Shown here in pieces: positions 21,686-43,100 of a DNA stretch of 64,000 bases. Each line of letters opens with the position of its first letter. Position 1 is the first letter of the stretch. Both the position numbers and the translations under genes were made by a program. The notes under the pieces were generated by a model. It made no database searches, was not told the DNA's origin, and saw only the letters and a program-made list of their open reading frames with translations. This DNA comes from Gnetum montanum (taxonomy: Eukaryota; Streptophyta; Gnetopsida; Gnetales; Gnetaceae): positions 838,676-902,675 of the forward strand of contig MNCI01028444.1 of NCBI GenBank assembly GCA_015680685.1, given 5' to 3'.

Positions 21686-22660
21686 TTGCCTAATTCAACA
21701 AGCAAAAAGAAAAAAAAGGAATAATACCTAGCATGAATGACTTTGATGTTATTTTTTCATCAAATCATTGAACTACGAAATGAAACTTTGATTATGTGGC
21801 AAGTAACCTAAAATTTGAATAAACACATATTGTGATGAAAGATTAATAATCAATGACTCATATACATCATCAAGGAGAACAAAATTGAGTGTCTCAATTG
21901 CATCAACATCATTAGAAGAAGGTGTGACAACCATTTTTTTTACAAGCTTGTAAATCTTACATTGTCAACCAGAATTAAACCTATATAACTTAGAGATTAC
22001 TAGTCTTACCACTAAGTTAACACAAATGTACAGGTTCAGTTACAACCTCATTAAAATACCAAAAAAATAAAAAAAATAAAAAACACTTCACATCAAAATT
22101 TCACCTAAAAAAATATAGCATAGAATTTTCACATGTCTTTTTGCATTAACAAGAAAAATTTATTGCACTTTCTACGCAGTTAAGCAGTTGCTAGCGTGAG
22201 GCATCTTCTAGGCAAACCTCTTGACTTTTCGCTCAAAACCAAAGAAAACTTATTTCTTGACATACTAAGCCTTCCATGACTTGCCCAAAAATAAAAAATG
22301 GGAATAGAACAGCGATCGTGTTTCCTAACGTTATAAAGATACGATTCACGAGGCTTCAAAAAACAAAGTACAACATGCGATGCCACACCAGCACGGTTTC
22401 GGTCAATATTATTACGTTCCATACTTTTACAAGGGACATTCCTCCTTTTGCTGTAATGAACAGCATCTTTACTTTTCCTGTTCACCCATTTCCAACCGCC
22501 GAAAAAGGAAAAGTAAAAAAAACGAAAAAAAAGTGTCTATCATCGGAAAACCAGAACACACCTTTTTTTAAAAATAAAAAGCTTAATTTGCCCCTAAAAG
22601 CAAATAATCGGAGAAGGGCGAAAATTAATCGAAATATGAGCAAAGCCAATAAATGAAAGG
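21686..22660. other. Intergenic region upstream of the Miro gene
   Basis: No supported gene. 21,950-22,025 on the minus strand has tRNA-like box A (CTTAGTGGTAAGACTAG) and a box-B-like GGTTTAATTCTGG, suggesting a SINE-type fragment. Short overlapping frames at 22,180-22,650 on both strands show no recognisable protein and are probably chance. The 3' part is likely promoter of the Miro gene; no clear TATA box was found. Confidence 0.5.
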
Positions 22661-22664
22661 GTTC

Positions 22665-22768
22665 TGATGTCAGAACGGCCGGGAAATCTGCGGAGCAGCG
22701 TCTGTATCAACACCGCCAGGGCGTTCTCGAAGCAGCATTTTGAGACGCGTTAAACAGAGAACCTGCAG
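22665..22768 (+). other. Candidate non-coding first exon of the Miro gene
   Basis: A locally GC-rich, CpG-containing stretch without ATG ends in CTGCAG followed by GTACGCG, a good donor at 22,769. A good acceptor (TTTTCTCACAG) ends at 25,464, 67 bp before the Miro start codon. This would make a 5'UTR intron of about 2.7 kb. The 5' limit is a guess. Confidence 0.45.
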
Positions 22769-23410
22769 GTACGCGAATGTTTGAATGTTTCCGTATTTCA
22801 TTTAGGGTTTATCAATTTATCTACCTTGATATTGCTCCTTTGAGGCTGGGCCTTTTAATCTGTTGTTGTTGTTTTTTTTTCTCGCGATAGCGATATTTTT
22901 GTGGGAGGAAGACACCGTAAAATTCTCACGAAATGAAGATATAATTTTTTGGAACTACCGTATGTTTCGTTCCAGATAGACTGGTTTTCATATATATACT
23001 CTTTGACGTTAACCAAGAGTTTGAATCCGTTAGGTATCTCTAGATGCTTATGTTCATGTTGGTTACCTGGAACAGTCTGGGAAGTTTTAGCATGTTTAGG
23101 AAACAATGTCATCAAATGTCTTCCTTTTCGAAAACGTCTAAGATCGCCTTTAAATATAATAAAAGTCCGTTGACAACTTTTCCACGTATGTGAGCTGTTA
23201 TCATCGATAATCATGATAAACCCGTGTTATTGGCTAACTAGACGTTACCGTTCATGATATATTAAATCTATATTCCTGAGGTTTTCTCGGGATTTTTTTA
23301 AATTATAAATTTGTACGTATCATATTTGTATAGCATTTGCACTTGATGTTCTGCATGTCATGTTATGTAAAATAAGCATGAACAAGTTACGGTAATTAAA
23401 GGTTTGATTG

Positions 23411-23448
23411 TTATCTCCTCCTCCTAGCCTTGTCCCAACAAAATGGCA
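23411..23448 (-). repeat. Short LINE-tail-like module with GAT-type tail
   Basis: The minus strand reads TTTTGTTGGGACAAGGCTAGGAGGAGGAG. Related modules occur at 30,615, 41,501, 48,219 and 53,014, mostly ending in (GAT)n. They probably are 3' tails of RTE-like LINEs or of SINEs using them. Confidence 0.45.
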
Positions 23449-24039
23449 TCTGCTAAGGTTTGATTGTTATCTATATATCTATTATTTGGCTGATAGAATC
23501 CCTCTTTTTTTAAATTAATGAAATCTCAGAATCAATTTTCATGTTAAAAATATCAAAACCAGTGTTCAATTTTGTGTTGGTAATTGGTTGAGGCATTACA
23601 TACCCATAATAATTATTTCATCTCTTGTTCCAGTGTTATGACTAGATAATTATTTATTTTCTACAATAAAGTCCACTCAATATATACTAAAAATAATTCC
23701 TGTGCAAAAGTTCATCTGTTGGCCCAGCATTATGAGGATCATTATTATGTACCCATAATAATTCTCTTCAAAAAAGTTATCTCCTGGCCCATCATTATGA
23801 TGATAATTATTTATTTTCTGTGACAAAGTTCAGCCCACTGGTAGTTGGCGTTTTGGCCAAAATTATGTTTTCTTTATTTGGGTTTTGATGAGTTTGAAAT
23901 CATGTTATCAAGGATATTTCAAAAGGTTATGCTTTTCTTTTTTGGGACATTACTACTCCTTTATTCTATAAATATTTGCGAGCAAAGGGGAAAAAACATT
24001 ACTAAAATAAGATTAAACAAGATTTTGACTTTGCAGTCA

Positions 24040-24300
24040 TGTTGTCAAATTGGGATGGTAAGGTGCTTGTTTCTCAAGTTGTAAGACCTAGGTCCAAGTG
24101 TGGGTGGAGCCACTTGAAAGAGGTTAGGCTTTCATTTATCCACTGCCCTCCAGGACCCTGCTTTGGTGGGATGAGCATTGAGCCTTTGGGTGATGATATT
24201 TTATAAGTTATGTTGCTAAATTAGTGCATAACAAGGTGTTAGTTTAGTGGTAAGAGCCTTGTCATGGAAGCTCTAGGTCACAAATTTAATTCCAATGGAT
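24040..24300 (+). repeat. SINE-like tRNA-derived fragments
   Basis: Two tRNA-like heads are visible. One is near 24,050 (GGTAAGGTGCTTG followed by AGACCTAGGTCCAAG). The other is near 24,238 (TTTAGTGGTAAGAGCCTTG, then a box-B-like TTTAATTCCAATGG). They lie in the presumed 5'UTR intron of the Miro gene. No intact ends or target duplications were defined. Confidence 0.4.
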
Positions 24301-25531
24301 AACATTAAGTTTTGAATTAAAAAAATGTTCTAACAGTAATTTTGAAACTGTTTCATCCAATAGATCTAAGATAGATCCAAGAAGATCTTAGATGACTTAA
24401 GTAAAAATTAAGTTTCAATTTCATAATCGCTGAATCATATCACAGTTAAACATCATTTTATAATAATGAAAATCGTAGCTGTTGATGATGTTGAAAGGCT
24501 AGTACCTTTTAAAAAATTATCAACAATCATTATGATAGCAAGTCTAGTATCCAACAAGTGAAATATTGAGAATGCTTGCTTTTACGATGTTGATGCAATA
24601 AGCAATGCCATTTTGAGTTGACAATGAAGGTGCAAATGGTAACATGTGTAGTCATTTAGTATTTCAGTTGAAAGCCCCATGTATCTAGTAATCTTTGCAT
24701 ACCTAGTTTATGTATTTAAGGTATTTGAAAACATAACTGAGATTCTATAAACTAGCCGTATGATTCCCCAGGCACATAGTCTAGCTAGCCAATTTTGCCG
24801 ACTTTGCAAATTACTCATGCCCCAAAAGGCATAATGTCTCTGTGATAACTTGAACCTCCAAGTTGATTAATGAATGCACTTAGCCACTTACCCTTCATAG
24901 CAGCATGGTAGTTCAAGTTTTTCTGTGCAAAAGTAGGAAAGGTTTACTTTGTATTTAGAGTTGAATATGCGTAAAGGTATACTTGTCATGAGCCATGGAT
25001 CAAGAAGCCTCTTTATAGTACGTTTTTTGTAAACTTGTGGACCTGCTCCATATTAAAAATATTATGATACCTGGATTCTAATCATATTTGTATTTGAACT
25101 GTAGCAAAAGCCTTTCATGAGATCATAATTGCTGGCATGGCAGTCCTTTTATTGTAATTACAGGGTCTTTCCTGACAGCAAATTACATGTGAAAAAAATT
25201 TATAGCCATCAGTTTGTTACATTTACCACTATGCTAAATCATACATGATCAAAATTCACTTACATTGGACAGCATAAACCTTTTCCTTTATTTGGAATTG
25301 ACTTCATTTCACTAATTTTTAGCCTTTGCTCAGTCAAGCCTCTGAAATGTAGTTTGGTTCATTTCTTCCTTTCTTGTACATTTTTATCAAGTGGTGATGA
25401 AGTTTAATCTATTCTAGCTTGTTTTTCGTGTTAATTCAAACATTAAATAACCATTTTCTCACAGGATTTACCTAATCTATATTATTTGCTGATACTTATT
25501 TTTGTTGGCTTCTTTTATAATTTGAAGAAGC

Positions 25532-33224
<7,693 letters not shown>

Positions 33225-36200
33225 TAAGCAATGCTGTCATGCTCTAATACTTTCAGCTTCATATTTAAAGGTTCCTTTCAGCAGCATGCTCGAAGTCTGT
33301 TTTAGTTATCGTTTGAGAATCCATTGTTGCAATCAAATGTCCATGATTCAATCTGTGGGCGTCGCAATTTTTCCATGTTTGATTAACATTCATGTTCTGT
33401 GATTTTGACCCAAACACGAGAAAAGAATCTAAGTGAATACGGGTTCCAAAACTTCGAGTTCTGTTTAATTAATATCGCCTTGATCAGGAGAGAATCGGAA
33501 CAAGTATGTAACCTGTGAATTCTTTGCTGTTATTATAAAGTGGCAGCAATTTACTGGCTGCAAGATGAATAGTGCTTGCTTTGATCGATGTGGAAATACC
33601 TTAGGTTGGTTTGATTCTTTTTCTAGCTGTGAAGATTCTACATAAAGTTTTTATTAAGTATGAAGTCAAAGGGCTTTCATTTGCGAAAATCGTTATTGTG
33701 CCTGTCATGTCATTTATTCCGGCTGATTGTTGGGCTAGTTGAAGCAGGTGATGAAGGATTTGACAATGATTTGTTATGATGTGCTGTTTACTTGTTGGGA
33801 CATGTTTTAACATACCCTTGGGATGGAGGAGTTCATGATTTGCAAATCATAAGCTAAATGTTCTCATCAAGTGGTTTAGGTGAAAATACCATGTAAAAAT
33901 TACATTACCTATGGTTAAAGTTAGTATTTTCTATGCAAATATGTTGAAAGTAAATTAGTTAGAGTTGCATATCTTCAGAAATCTATTAAAGTTTTTGATT
34001 ATGTAAACTCAATTCTAAACAAGAGGAAATTATAAATTATGAAATTGTAAAATTTTTAAATACTAAATTTGGAAATTGACTATATTCTAGGTGATGTTAT
34101 TGTTCTTATGAACATTTTTAATTTTAAATCCAAATTTTGTAAAGCCCAGCTAAAAAGCATTTTTCATAAGTTAAAAAGATTGTAATCCCAAAGTGGACTT
34201 AACAACGGAAATCTTCTTTACTAAATCCGTAATTTCAAATCTGTAATTTCTCACTAGTGCAAAGGGGGTGGTTAAAGTCTTAAAATTAATCAAAAGAAGT
34301 TACATGGAATGCAAATATAAAAATTGGAAATATAGTTTTCCAAAATACTCCAGAATCACGTAGCAAAAGTAGACTGTGGAGACAATTCTAAAGACTTAAT
34401 CCTGGAGACAATTCTAAAGACTTAATCCTAAAGACTCAACTGTGGAGATAATCCAAAAGAATTTATCTGTGGAATTATTTGAAGCATTATACATAAAAAC
34501 ACGAGATAGATACAACATCATGAAGCCACTGCATTTAGTATTATACATAAAAAGGAGGAACAACCACAATAGTATGAATCTAATGCACTTAGCATCTTTA
34601 TAAAATATCTGAGATGAAATAATATTAGAAAGGAGGTGTCTCAAAAATTCTGCAATTTGACTTCAAGAGTTAACTTTGTTTTTAAGACTTTTAATCGTGA
34701 TTAAAGTTTATGATTTAAGAAAAAGGCCTAGCAAAGAAATGTAGAAAGTGAGATGGTATGTATGGTAAAAATGGTTAGACATTTTGAACATTTTGAAGTT
34801 ATATATTCAAGAAGGTTGACTTGACTCCATGCCTATCATCAGATTCTAACAAAGAAAACATGGAAAATAGCATTTCTATCATAGCTTCAAATTCTTTAAC
34901 CCATGAAAATATTGTTGAAGAAACTTTACTATCTTAGGTTCAAAACTAGAGAAATGATAATGATGTTGATTTTTCTTTTCTCAATGTTATTTAATGATTT
35001 TTTTTCTTTCCAGCAATGGTCTCAAGATCTAAGTTGAAATTGCAAACTATAGAAGAATCAAGCTAATAAGCTCTACCATGAAGCTTTGGGAGGGAGTCGC
35101 AGAGTAGCTTCTTACATTTAACTCAACAATATCAAAAAATTAATTTAAATTTATGCCAAGATGTACTATAGAGTGTATATATTTGATATGATAAAAACAT
35201 AGAGAAAATCTACATATGTTCTTCATTGATCTAGGAAAAGCATATGATATAGTGCATAGAAATATTATTTGATGGGCCTTGTTGATGAAAAACATCATTG
35301 ATAAATATGTTAATGTAATTCAAGACATATATGAACAAGCTATTAACTATGTTAATGTAATTCAAGACATACATGAACAAGCTATTAGAATAGTTAAGAG
35401 AATCACATTTGATTTTTGAGTCACAATATGTCTACATTAAGGATCTACAGTTAACTCCTACTTATTTGCTATTGTTATGGATGAATTAACAAAGGAAATA
35501 TAAGATAAAATCCCTTGATTTATGCAATTTGCAAATGATATTGTCTTGATGGATACAACCCAAGAAAATCTTGCTTCTAGAATGGAAAAGCAAGGTAGCA
35601 CGAATGGAATGTGATTTCAATAACATAAGCAAGCAAAACTACAAACTTTGACAATATGGAGTCTTACCACTAGGTTAACACCTCATCAATTTAGCATACT
35701 CTTTTGAGATTGAACTTATGACTTGCACAACTACAAACTATATAATAAGCAAAATTAAAGTATGTTGCATGCATAATCATTGAGTAGAAAGTCCCAAAAA
35801 CAATATGGAAAAAAAATAATTTTCAAATTTTAGAGATGTCTACTCAAGTAGTTTTACAATAAATACTTTCAAAAAAATAAAATACAAAATCAATTGTTAG
35901 TAGGAAGGATGGTTCTAGTCCTAACAACATCTACATCATTTTTAATGAACATAAAATAGCAAAAAATTCTGTCACAACAAAAAACTTTTGCAAAATGCCA
36001 ACTTTTGTATAAGAAAAACATAACAAAGTTAATAGTAGCACATAATGTCCATCACAATTGACCTTACAATGAGTCTCTTTATCATATTCTAAACCATGTT
36101 TGTCAACAAAAGATTTCATTTTTGAGTAAATAATAATCTTCTTACTCAATTTTTTTTCCTTATATGCTATTTGTTTGGATCAATACTTAATGTAGTAAAA

Positions 36201-37162
36201 GAAACTATTCACAAAAGCTTTTGTCTCTTTTAATTTCTTCATGCCATCTGTCATTCTTATCATTGACATTATCTTGAATTATTTGTTTGTTCAAGGTTCA
36301 AATTATTTTTTTATCCTCAAGCTTCATTGTTTCTTTTTCTTTTCCTTGAGTATTCCATTCATTCATTTAGTTTATGTGATTGTTGAAATTGAAACTATGT
36401 ACCTACCCCCTATAGCCAACACAATACCTTTGTATGCAAAACATAATTGTCTTGACATACCCTTTTCATATTGAACTTACAACTTGCACAACCACAAACT
36501 ACATGATAACCAATTAAACTAGGCCTCATTCATCATGGAAAAACCAAAATAAAATAATGAAAACTGCAAATTTGATTCACACTTTAAAGCATTGTTATAT
36601 TATTTTAATGTATCCTGTTAATTGCATTAAAGTTTACTTTAATCAGAGTTTACTTTAATCAAAGTATTTCAGATTCCTTTCAATGACATCCTTTTAACTT
36701 CAAAAAGTCTTGCATCATGATGTCAAAGTATCATTAAATTAGTTGCTAAGTTTCAAATTTATCAAAAACGTTGAGTTAGGCCCACTTTGACTAAAAGGAA
36801 AATCTTAGTGCTTCAGCATTGTAAGTCAAACTAAAAATAGTATACAACGACTTACTAATAAAAGCTAGAAAACTTAAATAGATTCTGTTGTTGGGATGAC
36901 GTATTCCTGCCAGCAACAAGGCAAGCAATTTAAGCCTGCACTGTCCATATCGATAAAGATAAATGCTTTGTCCGTGTGTTACCTAATTGGTTAATACCCA
37001 GTAGCAGCAGTTTAAACAGACAAATCAAGGTTATATTGTACAGAAAAAATTAAGAATGACCACAGAGCCTATTACAAGGCTTTGAAATGCACTTACGTAT
37101 GGGAAAATAAATAATACAACCTAGGCTCTGTGAAATAATAAATGAATGTGTTTGGAACACTT
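33225..37162. other. Intergenic region between the two convergent genes
   Basis: It holds the 3'UTR of Miro (probably to about 33,560) and, at the other end, the 3'UTR of the CTLH gene. In between lie an RTE-type LINE relic (35,060-35,640) and two copies of a 65-bp repeat (35,693 and 36,455). A minus-strand tRNA-like head (35,655-35,700, box A TAGTGGTAAGACTCC) is also present. No further gene is recognised. Confidence 0.6.
35060..35640 (+). mobile_element. RTE-type LINE reverse transcriptase relic
   Basis: Plus-strand translation gives TMKLWEGVAE near 35,077, FFIDLGKAYDIVHRNII near 35,220 and YLFAIVMDELTKEI near 35,461, followed by FANDIVLMDTTQEN in place of the catalytic ADDI box. The last segments match the RTE copy at 56,876-57,133 closely. 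Stops and a 46-bp tandem duplication break the frame. Confidence 0.75.
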
Positions 37163-40100
37163 TTATGAAATTAACTGCTGGAATACTGCATCAACGCTTC
37201 CTTCATATTGCATAAGCAAATGGATGGCATCAGATCTTGGCAAAGCTAGAAACTCCTGTATTAATATACTGAAATTATTTAATATCATATAAAAACACTT
37301 AAACACCGGTCACATATTCAACTTAATAAATCATGCAGGCTTACTCTTCGTTGCAATTTTGAAAAATTCTGTTAAAAAATAGTATGAAATAAAAAATCGT
37401 GAGCTGCATCGAGACGTCTATTTCATGTTATGCAAATATCACAATTAACGGTTCCTTGCACTAAACAACAAATTGTAGTAAATGTATACATTTCATTCCA
37501 CTCAAATAAAGCATTTTAGAGTAAGACATGAAATAAACCTAATGCAAATTATTTTGAATAAAAAGGTTCTTACTGTTGGAGATTAGCAATGCAAATTACT
37601 TATTTTTGTGTCCTGGGATCTATATGTAAGGTTTGAATCATTGACATGTATTAATAATGAGGGCTTAAAAAATGCATTTTAAGGATTAGCATGTTAATAA
37701 AAGTCTGAACTTTATGGTAAGGCCCACTTTAACTAATGTTTTTTTCAAAATATAATATATTTATGGTGATCAACCTATCTTTGCCATGAAACAGCTGCCA
37801 TTTATGAACTACAGGGTGAAGTAGCTGCCGCCGGTGCGCAGGCACCCACTTGTTAGTTGTAACAGTGATACTGATAATAGGTAGGCTCTGTAGGGAAGGT
37901 GCTATATGGTAAAGCATACACCCCTACCTATTAGGTCAGGTAAGGTCTAAGATTAGCAACACCGAAAAAAAATTGAAAAAGAAAAAAAAATCTACTTAAT
38001 ATATTGTTAGTACTACATAACAATGCGTGGGAAAAAATAGAAGCATTCATCCCATCTCTTATAACAACCCATAGAAGCAGAAGAGTAGAACCGGTGAGGT
38101 GGGAGAGGAAGATCTTTCCCCTTACCTCCTCCTTCCTCTGGGTCAACTTGGGCCTTCTGCACTGGTTCTTTGGTCAACTGAGTTTTGCCTGGATGAATTA
38201 GCTTCTTGTCCAGTATTGATTCAATCCAACATAATAAATAGATAGCCTCATGATGGGAAAATATCATGCTAGGTTCAAAGAAAGAAACAAGTCTGGGGTG
38301 TGGGTGTAGGGGCAAGCTTACCCTAAGAGTGGCTTGCCTAAATGACCAACGACGAGGTTATTGGTACCATTTTGAACCCCATACTATAGGATTTTCCATA
38401 CGAACTTCTTCATTCTAATCCGCCATTTCATGAGAAGTATCTTTTTAGCTTACCTCGACATTATTCAGCTAATATTTGAAGTGTCATGTTAGGAGTAGGG
38501 TGTGGAACAGAGGCATGCATAAGAGAGGAGAACTAACCACTTATTCTTAATCAGAAACTAAGACAAGTTGGTTTAATGTATCACAACTTTTGTCCTATCT
38601 GGACAAGATTTAGGATAATAAGGGGTGAAGTGGTTAGCTAACCACATATGGCTATATTTCCAGCATGGGATTACGTGATGATGAGGCCTGGCAAACTCCA
38701 CAACCCAAAACCCCAAGAATTTGCTTCTCAATCTTGGAAGGAAAGAGAAATAAAGCAACTATTCTATTATTATTTGAAATTAAGAGAATGAAAATGGAAA
38801 CTGTGTATCTGAGAGTTGGCCATTTCTCAATGTGATCAGTCTGTATTCTGCAGCTTCCTAGTAGTCCGCTGCAGCTGCGACTAGCACCTCCTTGGTAGTC
38901 CCAAATTGGCCTGAAATCTTAATTCTTCAGTTCTGGTGATGAAGCACAACCTCCTAACATTCCACTGTGAATGCCCTGCTATTTACAATCTGCTAGTGGT
39001 TGCTTGTTCAACTTCCATCCAGCCAAAACAACCAACTTTGAACTGAATGTGATAGGACTGCAACTCACACCTTGCACGCAATACCTCGCCCAATCCAAAA
39101 AAAAACAACACAAAAAACAATTCAAAACCTGCCATGACAGGACTACAACTCTCACACTGACTCGCAGTAGCCTGCAAAAGGCTCATCCAGTGTACAAAAT
39201 GACCCAAAACATAAACACTTAATCCTACAAACCACTTAATACTTCAAAACATTAAATTGAGGATGAGAATACACTAGGAATGAGGTGATATCCTCATCCC
39301 ATGAATTGAAACAAACTAATTTTCCTGACACCATAGATCCTCCTGGATCCATTAGATTAGTTCAACTCTAACTAGTATCCATTGCACAATGCCTGTTTAT
39401 CTCAACATAACTCGCAAGGATCAAACCTGTGACAAGTAGGATGCAATTCACTTGCCTTATCCAACAAGTCATACTTCATTAACAAAGGCTGTTAAAGACA
39501 TCGTAAAAACAAAACCTATTTATTTAATATCATTGCATGTATTTCAAAGTTATAAACTTTTGCATGCTGTAAAGAATGGGCTTTTCTTAGAAGGTCACTT
39601 AGGGTCCTAGTGTGTTTTCCTACGGTCTATTGTGGCTGCACAAGGAGAGTAAACTCATTTCCACTGCGATGGTTAGTAGTCTGGAGACCTTACGATGAAG
39701 CACTGATCTTGGTTTATTATCTGTGCTGATGATTAATTAAAATATTCTATTGCTGCTCTCTTGTGATTTTTTTATTGATTCATGTTCTCTGAAATTGCGT
39801 TTTTGTCTCTCTATTAAACATTTCATTGCTGTGCCAAACTTTTCCTGCTTTATTGAGCAACAGCATCCTGAAAAGATTGATTAATCCCTCGCAGGTTCTG
39901 CCTATACGAAGACATCTGTTTGCTTTGTTAACATTTTTATTGTATTTAGATATTCAATGCTTCAAGGACAAACTATAGTATGCTGCAAATGCCAATTGCT
40001 AAAGTCATTAATATCACAAAGAAAAATGGCAGTAGAATGCAATTACTGTTAGAACCAAATGTCACTGATACAGCCATAGACAATCAAAGTAGTTTCTAGC

Positions 40101-43100
40101 AACAAAGACTAATAAAACAGTGCACATTTCTATGATATATTCATCCATTCTCAGGCAAGACCGTGAATTATATACATTCAGAGTGATGCTATCGTCACTG
40201 CAAAATTATATACACTAATTGAAAAATTATTAAAAATTTGAAAAATAATAAACATTACCAACAAAAGGTTAAAGCCTTTACCATAACCTGGAGTACTGCA
40301 GTCTCGTTAAATCTGATATCTCCAGAAGCCTGTATTAGTTGACTGCTTCCATCCGAAGGCTGAAAATTACATGAACTGTTGGTTTCTTGAGAGGTGGTGC
40401 CGCTTAATGTATCTTGCTTTGACCTGGATGTTTTGACCGTAAACACACCCTCTTCCACCTCTTTCAAATCACCTATGCTCAAAAGCTTCTCAAATTTGTC
40501 TGCACACATCTGTAGCTTAAACCACTCTGTATGGGTGTAAAGTGTCCCTCCCATTATTTTGATTAACAATGGCTCTTCTATGCCTATGGTTGCTCCCAGG
40601 GCAACCTGTAATTTTAAAAAAAAAATCTTGTTTAACATATTTGTCATACACATTGATATTTAAAGAGTGCCATGAACATGGCAGACCATACCTAAAAATG
40701 TTAAAGACAGATTACTTATGTACAAATTTTATCCATTGCTTTGTAGAGACAAACAAATAAATGAATGTACAATATATGCTTTTATCAGAAAATTTAAATG
40801 AAAATATGTACCAAATAGCTCTACATACCTTTGTAGCTATTTTTGTCTGACTCTAATTTATTACTTATTCATTTTTGTTTTACTGGCCACAGTTTCTTTC
40901 AATGAACATATAAGCCAGGATGAGGAAAACTGTAACCCAGTCCATCTAAGATATTTTTAAAACATGAGAAAATTGATATTATAGGCTGTGCATGAATTAC
41001 CATGCTGCTGTACAAGCTTACATTTACGATGCAACTGATAAATATCAAATTTGAAACGCTGGACCCTACAAAATTCTATAACTAGAGAATTCTCACAACT
41101 ACTCTATGAACAATAGGATAAAAGAGAACTATTGCATTCAGATAAAACTGTAGAATGTCTACGTTGCAGTCGAGTATATAAGAAAAACATATTTCATAAA
41201 GAAACTAAACATGTAAAAGCTGAAACCTTGAAAAATGATTATAGTTCTATGACCTCTGTTAGTTTCATGTGAAAGCAGAAAATTGTGAACATGTGGCTAT
41301 AGGCCCAGCAACTGATAATATCACTTTAGATCCCTTTTAGAAATATATTAATTAATCTTTGAATGATAATTACATGTAATAAAACTTTCAATTTATAATT
41401 GTCAAGAGGTCACAAATGCATTGCTTCCAAGAATCCAAAGTGAATGAAGAAAGAAGCTTTCCCACAACATAACAACAAAGGATCTGTAAAAAAATTTACA
41501 CATCATCATCATCCTATCCTTGTCCCAACAATCTAGGGTGAGCTACATGCACTCAAATGGCAGACCAAGTGCAGCAATTACACTGATTGCATAACAATTG
41601 AAATGTAGTTTTGCAGCCACATCACAAGCTTGAAGACATGGAATTCTATGAACTGCTTTCAGGAAAGAGGGCTTCCCTGAACACACCTAGAACTGTGCTT
41701 GTCTTGGATCGTCCAATGGATCTTCAATAGCTTTCTGTTTACCCATAAACTACAGTGTTTTGCTAAACATGCATGACTAGTTATTTTAAGATAAACTGTT
41801 TGCCTACTGTACCGCGCTGATGACAGCCAGCTAATACTTTGCATATAATACTTTCTGTGCCTATACCTGGCTCTGCGTTTGGCTCTGCATTCTGCTTTAA
41901 GGTGAGCACGGCTCTTACCAAGGGCATGAAATGACATAGCTACAACACACTGCTCTAGAAGATAATTTTGCATTGGTTACCTGTAGAGTTTTGCATTATA
42001 ATATAACAATTTTTGCATCTTTCCTCCAATCAATAAGTCGCAAAAAATTACATATCAAACTACTGAAAACTGTCAATTCATTATTTGAAATCCTAAAATT
42101 AAAAATACACAAAGAAAGCAATTCAGAAAACAAAATCAATAAGACTAAATATGAATGAAAATCAACAAAACAAAGCAAACAGACCAATTTTTCTAAATAC
42201 GTGGCTTTCAAGTCAGTACTCACTGCTATGTGTGGTCTACAACTTTAAAAGACCCTAATTCAACTTGTTTAACTCAAGCAGCCATCATGTTGATAGAAAA
42301 TTTTGGATGTGTTTGAGATTAGGATTTTTTGCTGTTTGTCCAATGGGCTATTTCTTTTTTTGCAATAATCATTATCTCTAAGTAAGAGTTATCCACTTCC
42401 ATATATTTCATATAAAAAGTGGAAAAGTGAATTTCAGTTGCAGAATCACCCTCCTCAACATAGATCATTGTGAAATGCAGCTTTTAGCACCGTATCAATG
42501 ATAATGGCACAGCTTGATTTTCAACAGGTTCAGAATTTTGATTTCACAAGTTTGTCTTTTGCAGATAATGTTTATGTGTCAATGATTGGGATATATTTAT
42601 TTGTTTTTCAAAAAGAAGGGGGGTTTATGTCCCACTTTGAAGAGAAGAATGAGGACCTGATTTTGTTTGCCAGAATCGAAAGTAGTTTATTTAATCCATG
42701 TGGAAGAGTGATACTAAAACTGCTACCTTATGTGTACATGAGAGACAGACTGTGTATGTGTAGCATTTCTTTGCTGGTTGAAGCTTACAGGAAGGGCTTT
42801 GAAGCATGGAATAGCAAGGGCAGGCAACCACTCGACAGAGTCTTAACCTTGAAGTTAGCTGTGATTTCTGCAAATCCAATCTCTTGGGAAATAGTTATTT
42901 AGACTAAACATATTTTTATGTTTTCTTTTCAAGCATGAGATGAAGGTGTTTCGCTTGGACTATGAGATGAAGGATGTTTCACTTGTGAAGGGAACGTTTT
43001 GCTGTTTTACTTGTTCCACTTGCACGTTGTGTGTTAGTAAGAAAAAAAAACTGGAACATTAACATATCATTCAGCCCCATCATTTAAACATTGTTCTGTT

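Noticed and set aside
22276-22656. 126-codon plus-strand frame upstream of Miro
   Set aside because: Low-complexity lysine-rich end and no homology; overlapping frames on both strands suggest chance.
38013-38315. 100-codon minus-strand frame in intron 11
   Set aside because: No domain, no matching splice sites in phase with neighbouring exons; the region is GC-richer but unexplained.
42498-42902. 134-codon plus-strand ORF in intron 10 of the CTLH gene
   Set aside because: Begins with ATG but has no recognisable motif, splice context or homology; chance or old repeat is more likely.
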